64,000 nt of DNA from Variovorax sp. PAMC26660 (GTDB lineage Bacteria; Pseudomonadota; Gammaproteobacteria; Burkholderiales; Burkholderiaceae_C), in assembly GCF_014302995.1 (NCBI RefSeq), contig NZ_CP060295.1, forward strand, positions 6,501,501-6,565,500, written 5' to 3'. A model generated the notes under the pieces. That model had not been told where the DNA came from. It did not search any database and saw nothing but the letters and a program-made list of their open reading frames with translations. Below are positions 36,814 to 44,224 of this stretch, piece after piece (within the stretch, counting starts at the first letter, position 1; each line of letters opens with the position of its first letter). The translations under genes were made by a program, and so were the position numbers.

Positions 36814-38751
36814 CTAACCCGCGCGGCGCTGGGCAGCCAGCCGGCGCACGACGGCCACGAGCCGGTCGATCTCGTCGAAGGTGTTGTAGAACGCCAGCGA
36901 CGGCCGCACCGTGGCTTCGACACCGAAGCGCCGCAGGATCGGCTGCGCACAGTGATGTCCCGTGCGGACCGCGATGCCTTCTTCATTGAGCGCCTGGCCC
37001 ACCTCTTCGGTGCTGTAGCCATCGAGCACGAAGGACATCACGCTGGCCTTGTCGGCTGCCGTGCCGATCAGCCGCACACCCGGGATCGCACCGAGTTGTG
37101 CCATGCCGTAGACCAGCAGGTCGTGCTCGTAGCGCGCGATGTTCTCGATGCCGACCTTGTTGACGTAGTCGACGGCGGCACCAAGACCCACGGCGTCGGC
37201 AATGTTGCCGGTGCCGGCCTCGAACTTGTTCGGGATCGGCTGGAACACCGTCTTCTCGAAGGTCACGTCGGCAATCATGTTGCCGCCGCCCTGCCAGGGC
37301 GGCATGTCTTCGAGCACTTCGCGCTTGCCCCAGACCACGCCGATGCCGGTCGGGCCGAACACCTTGTGGCCGGAGAACACGAAGAAGTCGGCACCGATGT
37401 CCTGCACGTCGACCCGCATGTGCGAGACCGACTGCGCACCATCGACCAACGCTTTCGCGCCCGCGCGATGCGCCAGCTCGACGATCTCCTTCACCGGCAC
37501 CACAGTGCCCAGCGCATTCGAGACCTGCGTGACGGCCACGATCTTCGTGCGGTCGTTGAGCAGCTTGCGGTATTCGTCGAGCAGCACCTGCCCCGAATCG
37601 TCCACCGGAATCACGCGCAGCTTCGCCCCCTTGGCGGCAGCAAGCTGCTGCCAAGGCACGATGTTGGCGTGGTGTTCGAGGTTGGAAACGATGATCTCGT
37701 CGCCTTCGCCCACATGCTGCCCACCCCAGCTCTTGGCCACGAGGTTGATGGCCTCGGTGGTGCCACGCACGAAGATCACTTCTTCGACTTCGGGCGCATT
37801 GATGAACTTGCGAACGCGCTCGCGTGCACCTTCGTAGGCATCGGTCGCACGTGCCGCGAGTTCATGCGCGGCGCGGTGGATGTTCGAGTTTTCGTGTGCG
37901 TAGAAATGCGCGATGCGATCGATCACCGATTGTGGCTTGTGCGTGGTGGCTGCGTTGTCGAACCACACGAGCTGCTTGCCGTTGACGCGTTCCTGCAGGA
38001 TCGGGAAGTCGCGCCGCACGGCATTGACATCGAACGGCGGATGCTGGCCGCTGCCGGCCAGCGGCACCGCCTCCGGGCCACGCGGGTCTGGCTTGGCCGG
38101 CGTGACGAAGCCGTTGGGCAAGCGCACCGCATCGACAAAGTAGAACTGCGCATCGCGACCGGCTGGCGCCGAAGGCGGACTCGGTGGCAATGCCGGCTGA
38201 GTCACGGGTGCTGCAAAACCAGCGAACGGGTCATGAATCGCGACGCCATCGCTGGCACCCGCCGACGGATGACCGTAGCTGTTGTTCAGGAAGTAGAACG
38301 GCGATGCCGCTGCTTGCGGCGCCACAGGCGCATTGACCTGCTGCGGCACACCCAGCACCGTGCCACCCAGGCGCGGCTCGAAAGCCGGCGCCACGGACAG
38401 CACGTTGTCCGGCACGCCATTGCCCGCCACCGCATGCGGCAGCAAGGCAGGCGCACGGTTCGCGAGCGACGGCAACTGCGTCGGCGATGCCGGCAGCACA
38501 TTCGCGCCTGGAATCTGCCCTTGCGGGATCGGCGTGCCCGGCACGCTCGGCCCGAAGCCGGCGGGGCTCACCAGTGGTGAGCCCGGCGGTGCAATGTTGG
38601 CGGGGAATTGCGCGCCCGGTACCAGGCCGCTCGCCACGCCCGGCAGCGACGTGGGCGGCGTGCCCGGCCGCTCGGAGAACATGGCGCTGGCCATGCGCGC
38701 GAGGATGGCCGGATCGAACGGCGCCTCGCCCGGAATCGAAGGGGTACTCAC
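36814..38751 (-). CDS. encapsulin-associated cysteine desulfurase (CyD) with disordered N-terminal targeting domain
   Basis: PLP enzyme of the SufS-like class that removes sulfur from cysteine as persulfide; the predicted cargo of the neighbouring shell. The catalytic part (about 238-645) is complete: PLP lysine Lys464 in FSGHKVFG and active Cys601 in TGHHCAQP. Residues 1-237 are a Pro/Ala/Gly-rich, probably disordered extension absent from ordinary SufS. It contains ILARMASAMFSERPGTPP (16-33) and two aromatic repeats, PFYFLN (151-156) and AQFYFVD (201-207). In characterised family 2A systems such an extension loads the enzyme into the capsid. The start is GTG 38751, six bases after the shell stop, without a clear Shine-Dalgarno, which suggests translational coupling. 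No SufU or SufE gene is adjacent. Confidence 0.93.
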   Translation of the reverse strand: MSTPSIPGEAPFDPAILARMASAMFSERPGTPPTSLPGVASGLVPGAQFPANIAPPGSPLVSPAGFGPSVPGTPIPQGQIPGANVLPASPTQLPSLANRAPALLPHAVAGNGVPDNVLSVAPAFEPRLGGTVLGVPQQVNAPVAPQAAASPFYFLNNSYGHPSAGASDGVAIHDPFAGFAAPVTQPALPPSPPSAPAGRDAQFYFVDAVRLPNGFVTPAKPDPRGPEAVPLAGSGQHPPFDVNAVRRDFPILQERVNGKQLVWFDNAATTHKPQSVIDRIAHFYAHENSNIHRAAHELAARATDAYEGARERVRKFINAPEVEEVIFVRGTTEAINLVAKSWGGQHVGEGDEIIVSNLEHHANIVPWQQLAAAKGAKLRVIPVDDSGQVLLDEYRKLLNDRTKIVAVTQVSNALGTVVPVKEIVELAHRAGAKALVDGAQSVSHMRVDVQDIGADFFVFSGHKVFGPTGIGVVWGKREVLEDMPPWQGGGNMIADVTFEKTVFQPIPNKFEAGTGNIADAVGLGAAVDYVNKVGIENIARYEHDLLVYGMAQLGAIPGVRLIGTAADKASVMSFVLDGYSTEEVGQALNEEGIAVRTGHHCAQPILRRFGVEATVRPSLAFYNTFDEIDRLVAVVRRLAAQRRAG

Positions 38752-38757
38752 CGCGGC

Positions 38758-39690
38758 TTACTTGTAGGTGTCGGGATAGTCGTGGTACTTGCCGATCTCG
38801 ACGTCGTCGAGCACCGCCAGTGCGTCGGTGGTCAGCACCGCGAGCGAGCAGTACAGCGAGATCAGGTACGACGCAATCGCGTGGTTGTTGATGCCCATGA
38901 AGCGCACCGACAGCCCCGGGCTCTGTTCGCCCGACAGCCCCGGCTGGAACAGACCCACCACGCCCTGGCGCTTGTCGCCCACGCGCAGCAGCAGGATCTT
39001 GCTCTTGCCATCGGCCACCGGCACCTTGTTCGACGGGATCAGCGGAATGCCGCGCCAGGTGATGAACTGCGAACCGAACAGGCTCACGGTCGGCGGCGGC
39101 GTGCCACGGCGGGTGGCTTCACGGCCGAAGGCGGCAATGGCCAACGGATGCGTGAGGAAGAAGGCGGGCTCTTTCCAGACCTTGGTCAGCAGCTCGTCGA
39201 GGTCGTCGGGCGTGGGCGCACCGGTCAACGGGAAGATGCGCTGTTCGTCGGTCACCTGGGCCAGCAGGCCGTAGTCGGGGTTGTTGATGAGCTCGCTCTC
39301 CTGGTTCTCCTTGATCGTTTCGATCGTCAGGCGCAGCTGCTCCTTGATCTGGTCGTGCGGGCTGCTGTAGAGGTCGGAGATACGGGTGTGCACGTCGAGC
39401 ACGGTGCTCACGGCGTTGAGGTAGTGCTCGCGCGGGTTTTCTTCGTAGTCGACGAAGGTGCGCGGCAGTTGGTTTTCTTCTTCGCGCGAGGTGCAGGTGA
39501 CCTTGATCGACTCGGGATTCTTGACCTTGTTGACGCGGTAGATACCCGCTTCCACCGGCACCCATTGCAGCAGGTGCGTCAGCCAGCGCGGGCTGATGGT
39601 CTCCAGCTGGGGAACTGTCTTGGTGGCATTGGCTAGCTGGCGTGCGGCGTTGTCGCCAAGGGCGGTGGTACCACCGACTGTTGCGCTCAT
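38758..39690 (-). CDS. family 2A encapsulin shell protein (SrpI-like)
   Basis: HK97-fold capsid protein that self-assembles into a protein nanocompartment. The 310 residues carry the family 2A patterns ALGDNAARQLANATKTVPQ (10-28), ISPRWLTHLLQWVPVEAGIYRVNK, VTCTSREEENQLPRTFVDY and, near the C-terminus, MGINNHAIASYLISLYCSLA. Older annotations call this family SrpI or a cytoplasmic membrane protein, but the helices are amphipathic rather than membrane-spanning. AGGAGCCTTGATCC precedes ATG 39690. Its gene is directly upstream of the desulfurase, the defining arrangement of this family. No cyclic-nucleotide-binding domain is fused, which excludes family 2B. Expected product: an icosahedral cage enclosing the desulfurase. 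Confidence 0.93.
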   Translation of the reverse strand: MSATVGGTTALGDNAARQLANATKTVPQLETISPRWLTHLLQWVPVEAGIYRVNKVKNPESIKVTCTSREEENQLPRTFVDYEENPREHYLNAVSTVLDVHTRISDLYSSPHDQIKEQLRLTIETIKENQESELINNPDYGLLAQVTDEQRIFPLTGAPTPDDLDELLTKVWKEPAFFLTHPLAIAAFGREATRRGTPPPTVSLFGSQFITWRGIPLIPSNKVPVADGKSKILLLRVGDKRQGVVGLFQPGLSGEQSPGLSVRFMGINNHAIASYLISLYCSLAVLTTDALAVLDDVEIGKYHDYPDTYK

Positions 39691-39716
39691 GGATCAAGGC
39701 TCCTGTTGGAAAGAAA

Positions 39717-39741
39717 GTGGCCGCCAGTGTCCGGCGGCCAC
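39717..39741 (-). terminator. terminator-like hairpin inside the encapsulin operon
   Basis: A perfect 9-bp GC-rich stem (GTGGCCGCC and GGCGGCCAC, loop GGACACT on the minus strand) is followed by TTTCTTTCC. It lies ten bases after the XRE stop and about 26 bases before the shell start. It could be an attenuator, a partial terminator that lowers shell and desulfurase expression relative to the upstream genes, or a 5' stabiliser for the shell mRNA. Confidence 0.6.
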
Positions 39742-39751
39742 GGGTTTTCCC

Positions 39752-40021
39752 TCAACAGGCTATAGCCGCCAAGTTGATCCTTCGCGCAAGACGCGATTGC
39801 TCCAGTTGCTCGCAACGCATGAGCAGGCCCACCATGTTGATGCCCAGCGCCGTGGCGAGCTTCTGTGCGGTGACGATCGAGGGGATCACGCGGCCGCGCT
39901 CGACCTCGCCCACGTAGGAGCGGTTGAGATCGGAACGCTCTGCCAGTTCCTCCTGCGACCAGCCCTTGCCTTCGCGCAACTGGCGCACCGTCACGCCGAA
40001 GTCTTCGACAAATGCTTTCAT
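39752..40021 (-). CDS. XRE-family HTH regulator of the encapsulin operon
   Basis: A compact DNA-binding protein of 89 residues with a single Cro/C1-type HTH (about 8-70): VRQLREGKGWSQEELAERSD, then LNRSYVGEVERGRVIPS. The 20-residue basic tail is too short for a separate effector domain, so it probably responds indirectly or acts as a constitutive repressor or autoregulator. Its start overlaps the acetyltransferase stop (ATGA), so it is translated with that gene. Position inside the operon, just before the shell, suggests it regulates the compartment; the dyads at 41529-41564 are candidate sites. Confidence 0.88.
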   Translation of the reverse strand: MKAFVEDFGVTVRQLREGKGWSQEELAERSDLNRSYVGEVERGRVIPSIVTAQKLATALGINMVGLLMRCEQLEQSRLARRINLAAIAC

Positions 40022-40932
40022 GCCCCACCTGCCTTCGGTGCGTTCTGCAGGCTGGCCTGCGTGACGCTCGCGCCAGGCGGCACATCGTCGGTGATCCACA
40101 CATTGCCGCCGATGACCGCGCCCTTGCCCAGCGTCACGCGCCCGAGGATGGTGGCGCCGGCGTAGATCACCACATCGTCTTCCACCACCGGATGCCGCGG
40201 CAGGCCCTTCTGCAGGTTGCCTTCGGTGTCGGTCGGAAAGCGCTTGGCACCGAGCGTGACGGCCTGGTAGAGCCGCACGCGCTTGCCGATGACCGCCGTC
40301 TCGCCAATCACGACACCCGTGCCGTGGTCGATGAAAAAACCCGCATCGATCTGCGCGCCGGGGTGAATGTCGATGCCGGTCTGTCCGTGTGCCAGCTCGG
40401 CCACGATGCGTGCCAGCAGCGGCAGATCGAGTTCGTACAGCCGGTGCGCCAACCGGTGATGAATCATCGCGAGCACTCCGGGGTAGCACAGCAGCACTTC
40501 GTCGACGCTGCGCGCGGCCGGGTCGCCCTGGTAGGCCGCGAGCACATCGCTGTCGAGCAGGCGGCGCAAGGCCGGCAAAGCGTTCGCGAACTGCCGCACC
40601 GCCTCGGTGGCGGCCTCGTCGATTTCGCTCGCCGGGCGTGGCTGATGGCGGGCGTTGAAGTTCAGCTCCAGCCGCGCCTGACCCAGCAGCCCCTGCAGCG
40701 CGGCATCGAGCGTGTGGCCGACGTAGAAGTCCTCGCTCTCGTGGCGCAGATCGGGCGGCCCGAGCCGCATGGGAAAGAGCGCGCCCTTCAGCGACTCCAC
40801 GATCTGCGCGAGCGCCTCGCGCGACGGAAACTCGCGCGCACCGGGTTCGCGCGAGCGGCGCTGCGAATCGCGCCACTCGTCGCGCACGCCATGCAGCGCG
40901 CGCACGATGTCATTCACCTCGAAATGGGCCAT
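40018..40932 (-). CDS. serine O-acetyltransferase (CysE/EpsC-like)
   Basis: Makes O-acetylserine from serine and acetyl-CoA, the carbon acceptor for sulfide in cysteine synthesis. The 304 residues have an N-terminal helical domain and a left-handed beta-helix of hexapeptide repeats from about 190: GIDIHPGAQIDAGFFIDHGT, GVVIGETAVIGKRVRLYQAV. The catalytic Asp-His pairs lie in IHPGAQID and FIDHGTG. Its length fits the EpsC/SAT group found with family 2A encapsulins better than the housekeeping 273-residue CysE. A GGGGAG Shine-Dalgarno precedes ATG 40932. It should raise the cysteine supply for the encapsulated desulfurase. Confidence 0.9.
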   Translation of the reverse strand: MAHFEVNDIVRALHGVRDEWRDSQRRSREPGAREFPSREALAQIVESLKGALFPMRLGPPDLRHESEDFYVGHTLDAALQGLLGQARLELNFNARHQPRPASEIDEAATEAVRQFANALPALRRLLDSDVLAAYQGDPAARSVDEVLLCYPGVLAMIHHRLAHRLYELDLPLLARIVAELAHGQTGIDIHPGAQIDAGFFIDHGTGVVIGETAVIGKRVRLYQAVTLGAKRFPTDTEGNLQKGLPRHPVVEDDVVIYAGATILGRVTLGKGAVIGGNVWITDDVPPGASVTQASLQNAPKAGGA

Positions 40933-40967
40933 GTATTTTTTCTCCCCGGAAATTCGGCTTTTTGTGG

Positions 40968-41447
40968 TCAGTCCTGCACCCAGGGCAGCGCGTGGAAGCG
41001 CCAGCCATCGGCGCTGCCGCGGTGCTGCTGGTCGTCGATCTCGCCCTCGAAGCCTTCGAGCACGTTGAAGACGTTGGTGAAGCCCGCCTTGGCAGCGGCC
41101 TCTGCGGCCAGCGCGGAACGCTTGCCGCTGCGGCACAGCAGCAATGCCACGGCGTCCTTGCCGCCGTCTTTCGCGAGCTTGGCTTCGAGTTCGCGCACGA
41201 AGCGCGGGTTGCGCGTGAGCGCGGTGCCGGTGGCCCAGGCCACGTGCAGGCTTTCAGGGACATGGCCGACGAACTTGCGCTCCTCGCCCGAGCGCACATC
41301 GATCAGTACGGCCTGGCCCTTGCGGACGAGATCCCAGGCCACCGGTGGCGTCACGCCGCCGGCATAAGGCCAGTTGTTTTCGGCCGCCTTGGCGCGCGCC
41401 TGTTCCAGTGCTTCGGGCAAGACGAGGTCTTCAACTTCCACTGACAT
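40968..41447 (-). CDS. rhodanese-domain sulfurtransferase
   Basis: Single-domain sulfurtransferase of 159 residues. The active-site loop CRSGKR carries the persulfide-forming Cys105; VLIDVRSGEERKFVGHVPES (48-67) is the conserved rhodanese entry. Start ATG 41447 (MSVEVEDLVL) follows GGAGCCGCACAGC; an in-frame upstream reading to 41528 crosses the promoter and is rejected. As the first gene of the encapsulin operon it may pass sulfane sulfur to or from the desulfurase, or mobilise stored sulfur. Rhodanese genes recur beside family 2A encapsulins, which supports a shared pathway. Confidence 0.9.
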   Translation of the reverse strand: MSVEVEDLVLPEALEQARAKAAENNWPYAGGVTPPVAWDLVRKGQAVLIDVRSGEERKFVGHVPESLHVAWATGTALTRNPRFVRELEAKLAKDGGKDAVALLLCRSGKRSALAAEAAAKAGFTNVFNVLEGFEGEIDDQQHRGSADGWRFHALPWVQD

Positions 41448-41499
41448 GCTGTGCGGCTCCTGTTGTGCGTTGGAATTCGCCTTGATGGCGATAACCACC

Positions 41500-41528
41500 A
41501 CTTTAGGAGTGCTGCCGCAAAGCTCCAA
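41500..41528 (-). promoter_or_regulatory. candidate promoter of the encapsulin operon
   Basis: TTGGAG (41528-41523), exactly 17 bases, then TAAAGT (41505-41500) on the minus strand, about 53 bases before the rhodanese start. The weak -35 directly next to a dyad on its upstream side is the arrangement of an activator-dependent promoter. Confidence 0.45.
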
Positions 41529-41564
41529 CGACTGAAAAGTCGATTCTTAACAACCAGATGTTGT
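41529..41564. promoter_or_regulatory. two adjacent dyads upstream of the encapsulin promoter
   Basis: CGACT-GAAA-AGTCG (41529-41542) and ACAAC-CAGAT-GTTGT (41550-41564) are both perfect 5-bp dyads, centred about 21-22 bases apart, hence two helical turns. They lie between the tauD-type stop and the candidate -35. They are candidate binding sites for a CysB/Cbl-type activator or for the operon's XRE regulator. Confidence 0.5.
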
Positions 41565-41575
41565 ATAGGCGTGCC

Positions 41576-42526
41576 TCAGGCTGCAGCCGCCTCAGCCGCC
41601 TCAGCCGCGCGAACCGCAGGCGCCGTCCGGTCCACGCTCTTGGCGCCGTCCACGCCGTATGGCACATCGCCCGCTATCGTGACCCGCCGCACCACCCGGT
41701 GCTGGTCGCCGTAGTCGTTGATCGCGTAGTGCTGCGTCGCCCGGTTGTCCCAGATGGCCACGTCACCCTGCGTCCAACGCCAGCGCACCGTGTTTTCCAG
41801 GCGGTGCACGTGGCTTTGCAGCACGCTCAGCAGATGGCCGGAGTCGTGCGTCGAGTGGCCGGCGAGCCGCTTCACGAAATGGCCCAGCACCAGGCTGCGC
41901 TCGCCGGTCTCGGGGTGCACGCGCACCACCGGGTGCTCGGCTTCGAGCAGGCGGCGCGTGAACACCTCCTTGTAGCGCCTGGCACCCTCGTCATTCAGGT
42001 CGGCTGGCAACCGGGCCGCCGCGTAGTCGTAGTCGTTGCCGTGAATGGCGCGCAGCCGGTCGGCCAGCGCCTTCAGTTCTTCGGGCAGGTTTTCGTACGC
42101 GGCCACCGTGTTGGCCCAGACCGTGTCCCCGCCATAGGCCGGGATCACCACAGCACGCAGGATCGACACCTGTGGATAGGCAACCTCGAAGGTCACGTCG
42201 GTGTGCCACGAGTTGGCTCGGCCGCCGTGGCGCGAGTCGAGTTCCAGCAACCTGGTGCCGTCCTTCGAGGGCACGGTCGGGTGCGGCACCAGCTCGCCCC
42301 ACAGACGGCCAAAGGCCTCCTGCTGTGCGTCATCCAGATGCTGCTGGCCACGAAAGAACAGCACCTTGTGTTTCAGCAGCGCGGCCTTGATGGACCGGAA
42401 CACCTCCGGCTGCAGTGCACCAGAGAGTCGCACGCCGCGCACCTCGGCGCCGATGTGGCCGGCCTGCCGGACGATGTCGAGTTCGTTGTCCTGTGCGGCG
42501 ACGGGAGAAGAAAGAATGGCGCTCAT
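41576..42526 (-). CDS. TauD/TfdA-family Fe(II)/2-oxoglutarate dioxygenase
   Basis: Oxygenase that hydroxylates the carbon next to a sulfonate or sulfate-ester group, releasing sulfite or sulfate. The iron triad is complete in the 316 residues: His108 and Asp110 in WHTDVTF and distal His266 in RATQHYAIND; Arg277 or Arg280 would bind 2-oxoglutarate. The overall pattern is close to both TauD and the alkylsulfatase AtsK, and sequence alone does not decide the substrate. The C-terminus is an Ala/Glu tail. It is last in the second sulfonate operon, 43 bases after the ATPase gene, and 128 bases before the rhodanese gene. Confidence 0.88.
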   Translation of the reverse strand: MSAILSSPVAAQDNELDIVRQAGHIGAEVRGVRLSGALQPEVFRSIKAALLKHKVLFFRGQQHLDDAQQEAFGRLWGELVPHPTVPSKDGTRLLELDSRHGGRANSWHTDVTFEVAYPQVSILRAVVIPAYGGDTVWANTVAAYENLPEELKALADRLRAIHGNDYDYAAARLPADLNDEGARRYKEVFTRRLLEAEHPVVRVHPETGERSLVLGHFVKRLAGHSTHDSGHLLSVLQSHVHRLENTVRWRWTQGDVAIWDNRATQHYAINDYGDQHRVVRRVTIAGDVPYGVDGAKSVDRTAPAVRAAEAAEAAAA

Positions 42527-42568
42527 CGAAGATCCTCTTTGAAGTGGGTAGATGGAAGAACGAAAGGC

Positions 42569-43402
42569 TCAGTAGGCAAAGCGAAGTCCGGCGGGCAAAC
42601 CACCCGTCGTGTCTGGCGGAGATTGCGGTGGTGTTTCGTCAAGCGCGGGCGCCCCCGCGAACTCGCGCAGCACCTCTTCCTTGACCTGGGTGAAGGCCAG
42701 TTCCACCCGGTTGCGCGGATGCGCGAGCGCCACCGGCACGATGCGGCGGATGCGCCCCGGGCGCGGCTCCATCACCACCACCTTGTCGCCGAGGTACACG
42801 GCCTCTTCGACATCGTGGGTGACCAGGATCATCGTGATCCCCTCGGCCTGCCAGATGCGATGCAGCTCCTGCTGCAGATGCGCGCGGGTCATCGCGTCAA
42901 GCGCGCCGAAGGGCTCGTCGAGCAGCAGAATCTCGGGCCGGTTGACCAGTGCCCGCGCGATCGCCACGCGCTGCGACATGCCACCCGACAACTGGTGCGG
43001 GTACGCGCTCTCGAAACCCTTGAGCCCGACCAGCTCGATGTGCGCCTGCACCTCGCTGCGCTTTTGCGCCGCGCCGAGCCCGGCGTTCAGCAGCCCGAGC
43101 GCAATGTTCCGCTGCACCGTGAGCCACGGAAAAAGCCGGTGCTCCTGGAACACGATGCCGCGGTCCAGGCTGGTGCCGACGATGCGGTTGCCGTCGATCA
43201 GCACCTCGCCGCTGTAGTCGGCCTCCAGGCCCACGATCAGCCGCAGCAGCGTCGACTTGCCGCAACCGCTGGAGCCCACGATGCTCACGAACTCGCCGGG
43301 CGTGATGGTCAGGCTGATGTCGTCGAGCACCTTGAGCGGCGTGCCTTCGACCTCGTACTGCTTGCTGAGTTGTCGTATTTCGAGTGTGGCTGCGTGTGCC
43401 AT
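42569..43402 (-). CDS. SsuB/TauB-type ABC transporter ATPase
   Basis: ATP-binding subunit of the second organosulfur importer, 277 residues. Walker A GSSGCGKS (43-50), Q-loop FQEHRLFPWLTV, signature LSGGMSQRVAIARAL, Walker [13 protein letters not shown] and switch His in VTHDVEEA are all intact. The C-terminal 40 residues are Pro/Ala-rich and extend beyond the usual SsuB end. The gene follows two permease genes by 15 bases; it serves the importer whose receptor is encoded at 46436-47530. Confidence 0.9.
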   Translation of the reverse strand: MAHAATLEIRQLSKQYEVEGTPLKVLDDISLTITPGEFVSIVGSSGCGKSTLLRLIVGLEADYSGEVLIDGNRIVGTSLDRGIVFQEHRLFPWLTVQRNIALGLLNAGLGAAQKRSEVQAHIELVGLKGFESAYPHQLSGGMSQRVAIARALVNRPEILLLDEPFGALDAMTRAHLQQELHRIWQAEGITMILVTHDVEEAVYLGDKVVVMEPRPGRIRRIVPVALAHPRNRVELAFTQVKEEVLREFAGAPALDETPPQSPPDTTGGLPAGLRFAY

Positions 43403-43417
43403 GTCTTGGTTCTTTCT

Positions 43418-44224
43418 TCAGAAGCCGGCCACGGAACGCCCGCGCCAGGCCAGCAGGCGGTTCTCGATGCGCGTGGCAATCCAGTTGAGCGTGAAGCCCA
43501 CGAGCCCGACCACGATCACGCCGAAGATCACGAGGTCCATCCAGAAGTGGTCTCGCCCGTCAATCATGGTGTTGCCGATGCCCTTGCCCGAGACCAGCAG
43601 GTACTCCGCGCCCAGCGTGGCCAGCCACGCGTAGATCAGCGCCAGATGCACGCCCGCGAAGATCGAAGGCGATGCGCTCGGAAGCACCACGCGCGTGAAA
43701 AGCTGCCACCGACTGAAGCGCAGCACACGCGCCACCTCGACCAGATCGCCGGGCACGCTGCGGATGCCCTCGAAGGTGTTGAGCACCACCGGGAAAAAGG
43801 CCGCGAGCGAGAGAAACGCCACCTTGGCCGCGTCGCCCAGCCCGAACCACACGGACAGCAGCGGAATCCACGCGAACAGAGATATCTGCTTGAGCGTGTG
43901 AAAGCTCGGACCCACGAGGTTCTCGAACAGGCGGGACAACCCGAGCGCTGCACCGAACAGCAGCCCGGCACTCGCACCGATGGCAAAGCCCGCCAGGTCG
44001 CGCCACAGGCTGGCCGAGAGTCCGTCCCACAGCGCCCCACTGGTGGCCTGCTCCACCGCCCGCCGCCAGACGCTGCCGATCGACACCAGAAACGGCGAAC
44101 TCGACCAGCCGAAGCGAACCGCGGCCCACCAGAGCACTACCAGCAACACGGGCAGCACCCAGCCGCGCAAGAGCTTGGGCACGCGGCGAAAGAGATTCCG
44201 GTCCACGGAAATGTTGGCGCTCAT
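43418..44224 (-). CDS. SsuC-type ABC transporter permease
   Basis: Inner-membrane permease of the sulfonate/taurine family, 268 residues. The coupling loop VEVARVLRFSRWQLFTRVVLPSA and the helix LFAWIPLLSVWFGLGDAAKV are family hallmarks. Its ATG (44224) shares a base with the stop of the preceding permease gene (TGATG). Having two different permeases with one ATPase suggests a heterodimeric channel, unlike the classical SsuABC with a single SsuC. Confidence 0.88.
   Translation of the reverse strand: MSANISVDRNLFRRVPKLLRGWVLPVLLVVLWWAAVRFGWSSSPFLVSIGSVWRRAVEQATSGALWDGLSASLWRDLAGFAIGASAGLLFGAALGLSRLFENLVGPSFHTLKQISLFAWIPLLSVWFGLGDAAKVAFLSLAAFFPVVLNTFEGIRSVPGDLVEVARVLRFSRWQLFTRVVLPSASPSIFAGVHLALIYAWLATLGAEYLLVSGKGIGNTMIDGRDHFWMDLVIFGVIVVGLVGFTLNWIATRIENRLLAWRGRSVAGF

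Noticed and set aside
36814..38751. Desulfurase considered as housekeeping SufS or IscS
   Set aside because: The suf/isc partners are absent, and the long disordered extension and adjacency to the shell gene point to encapsulated cargo.
38758..39690. Shell gene considered as an ordinary membrane protein, as older SrpI annotations suggest
   Set aside because: The hydrophobic segments are short and amphipathic, there is no signal or clear transmembrane helix, and the N- and C-terminal patterns and the adjacent extended desulfurase match family 2A encapsulins.
39717..39741. Hairpin considered as the true 3' end of the encapsulin operon's first half
   Set aside because: I see no promoter-like sequence in the 26 bases between the hairpin and the shell start, and the shell and desulfurase depend on upstream transcription, so full termination here is unlikely.
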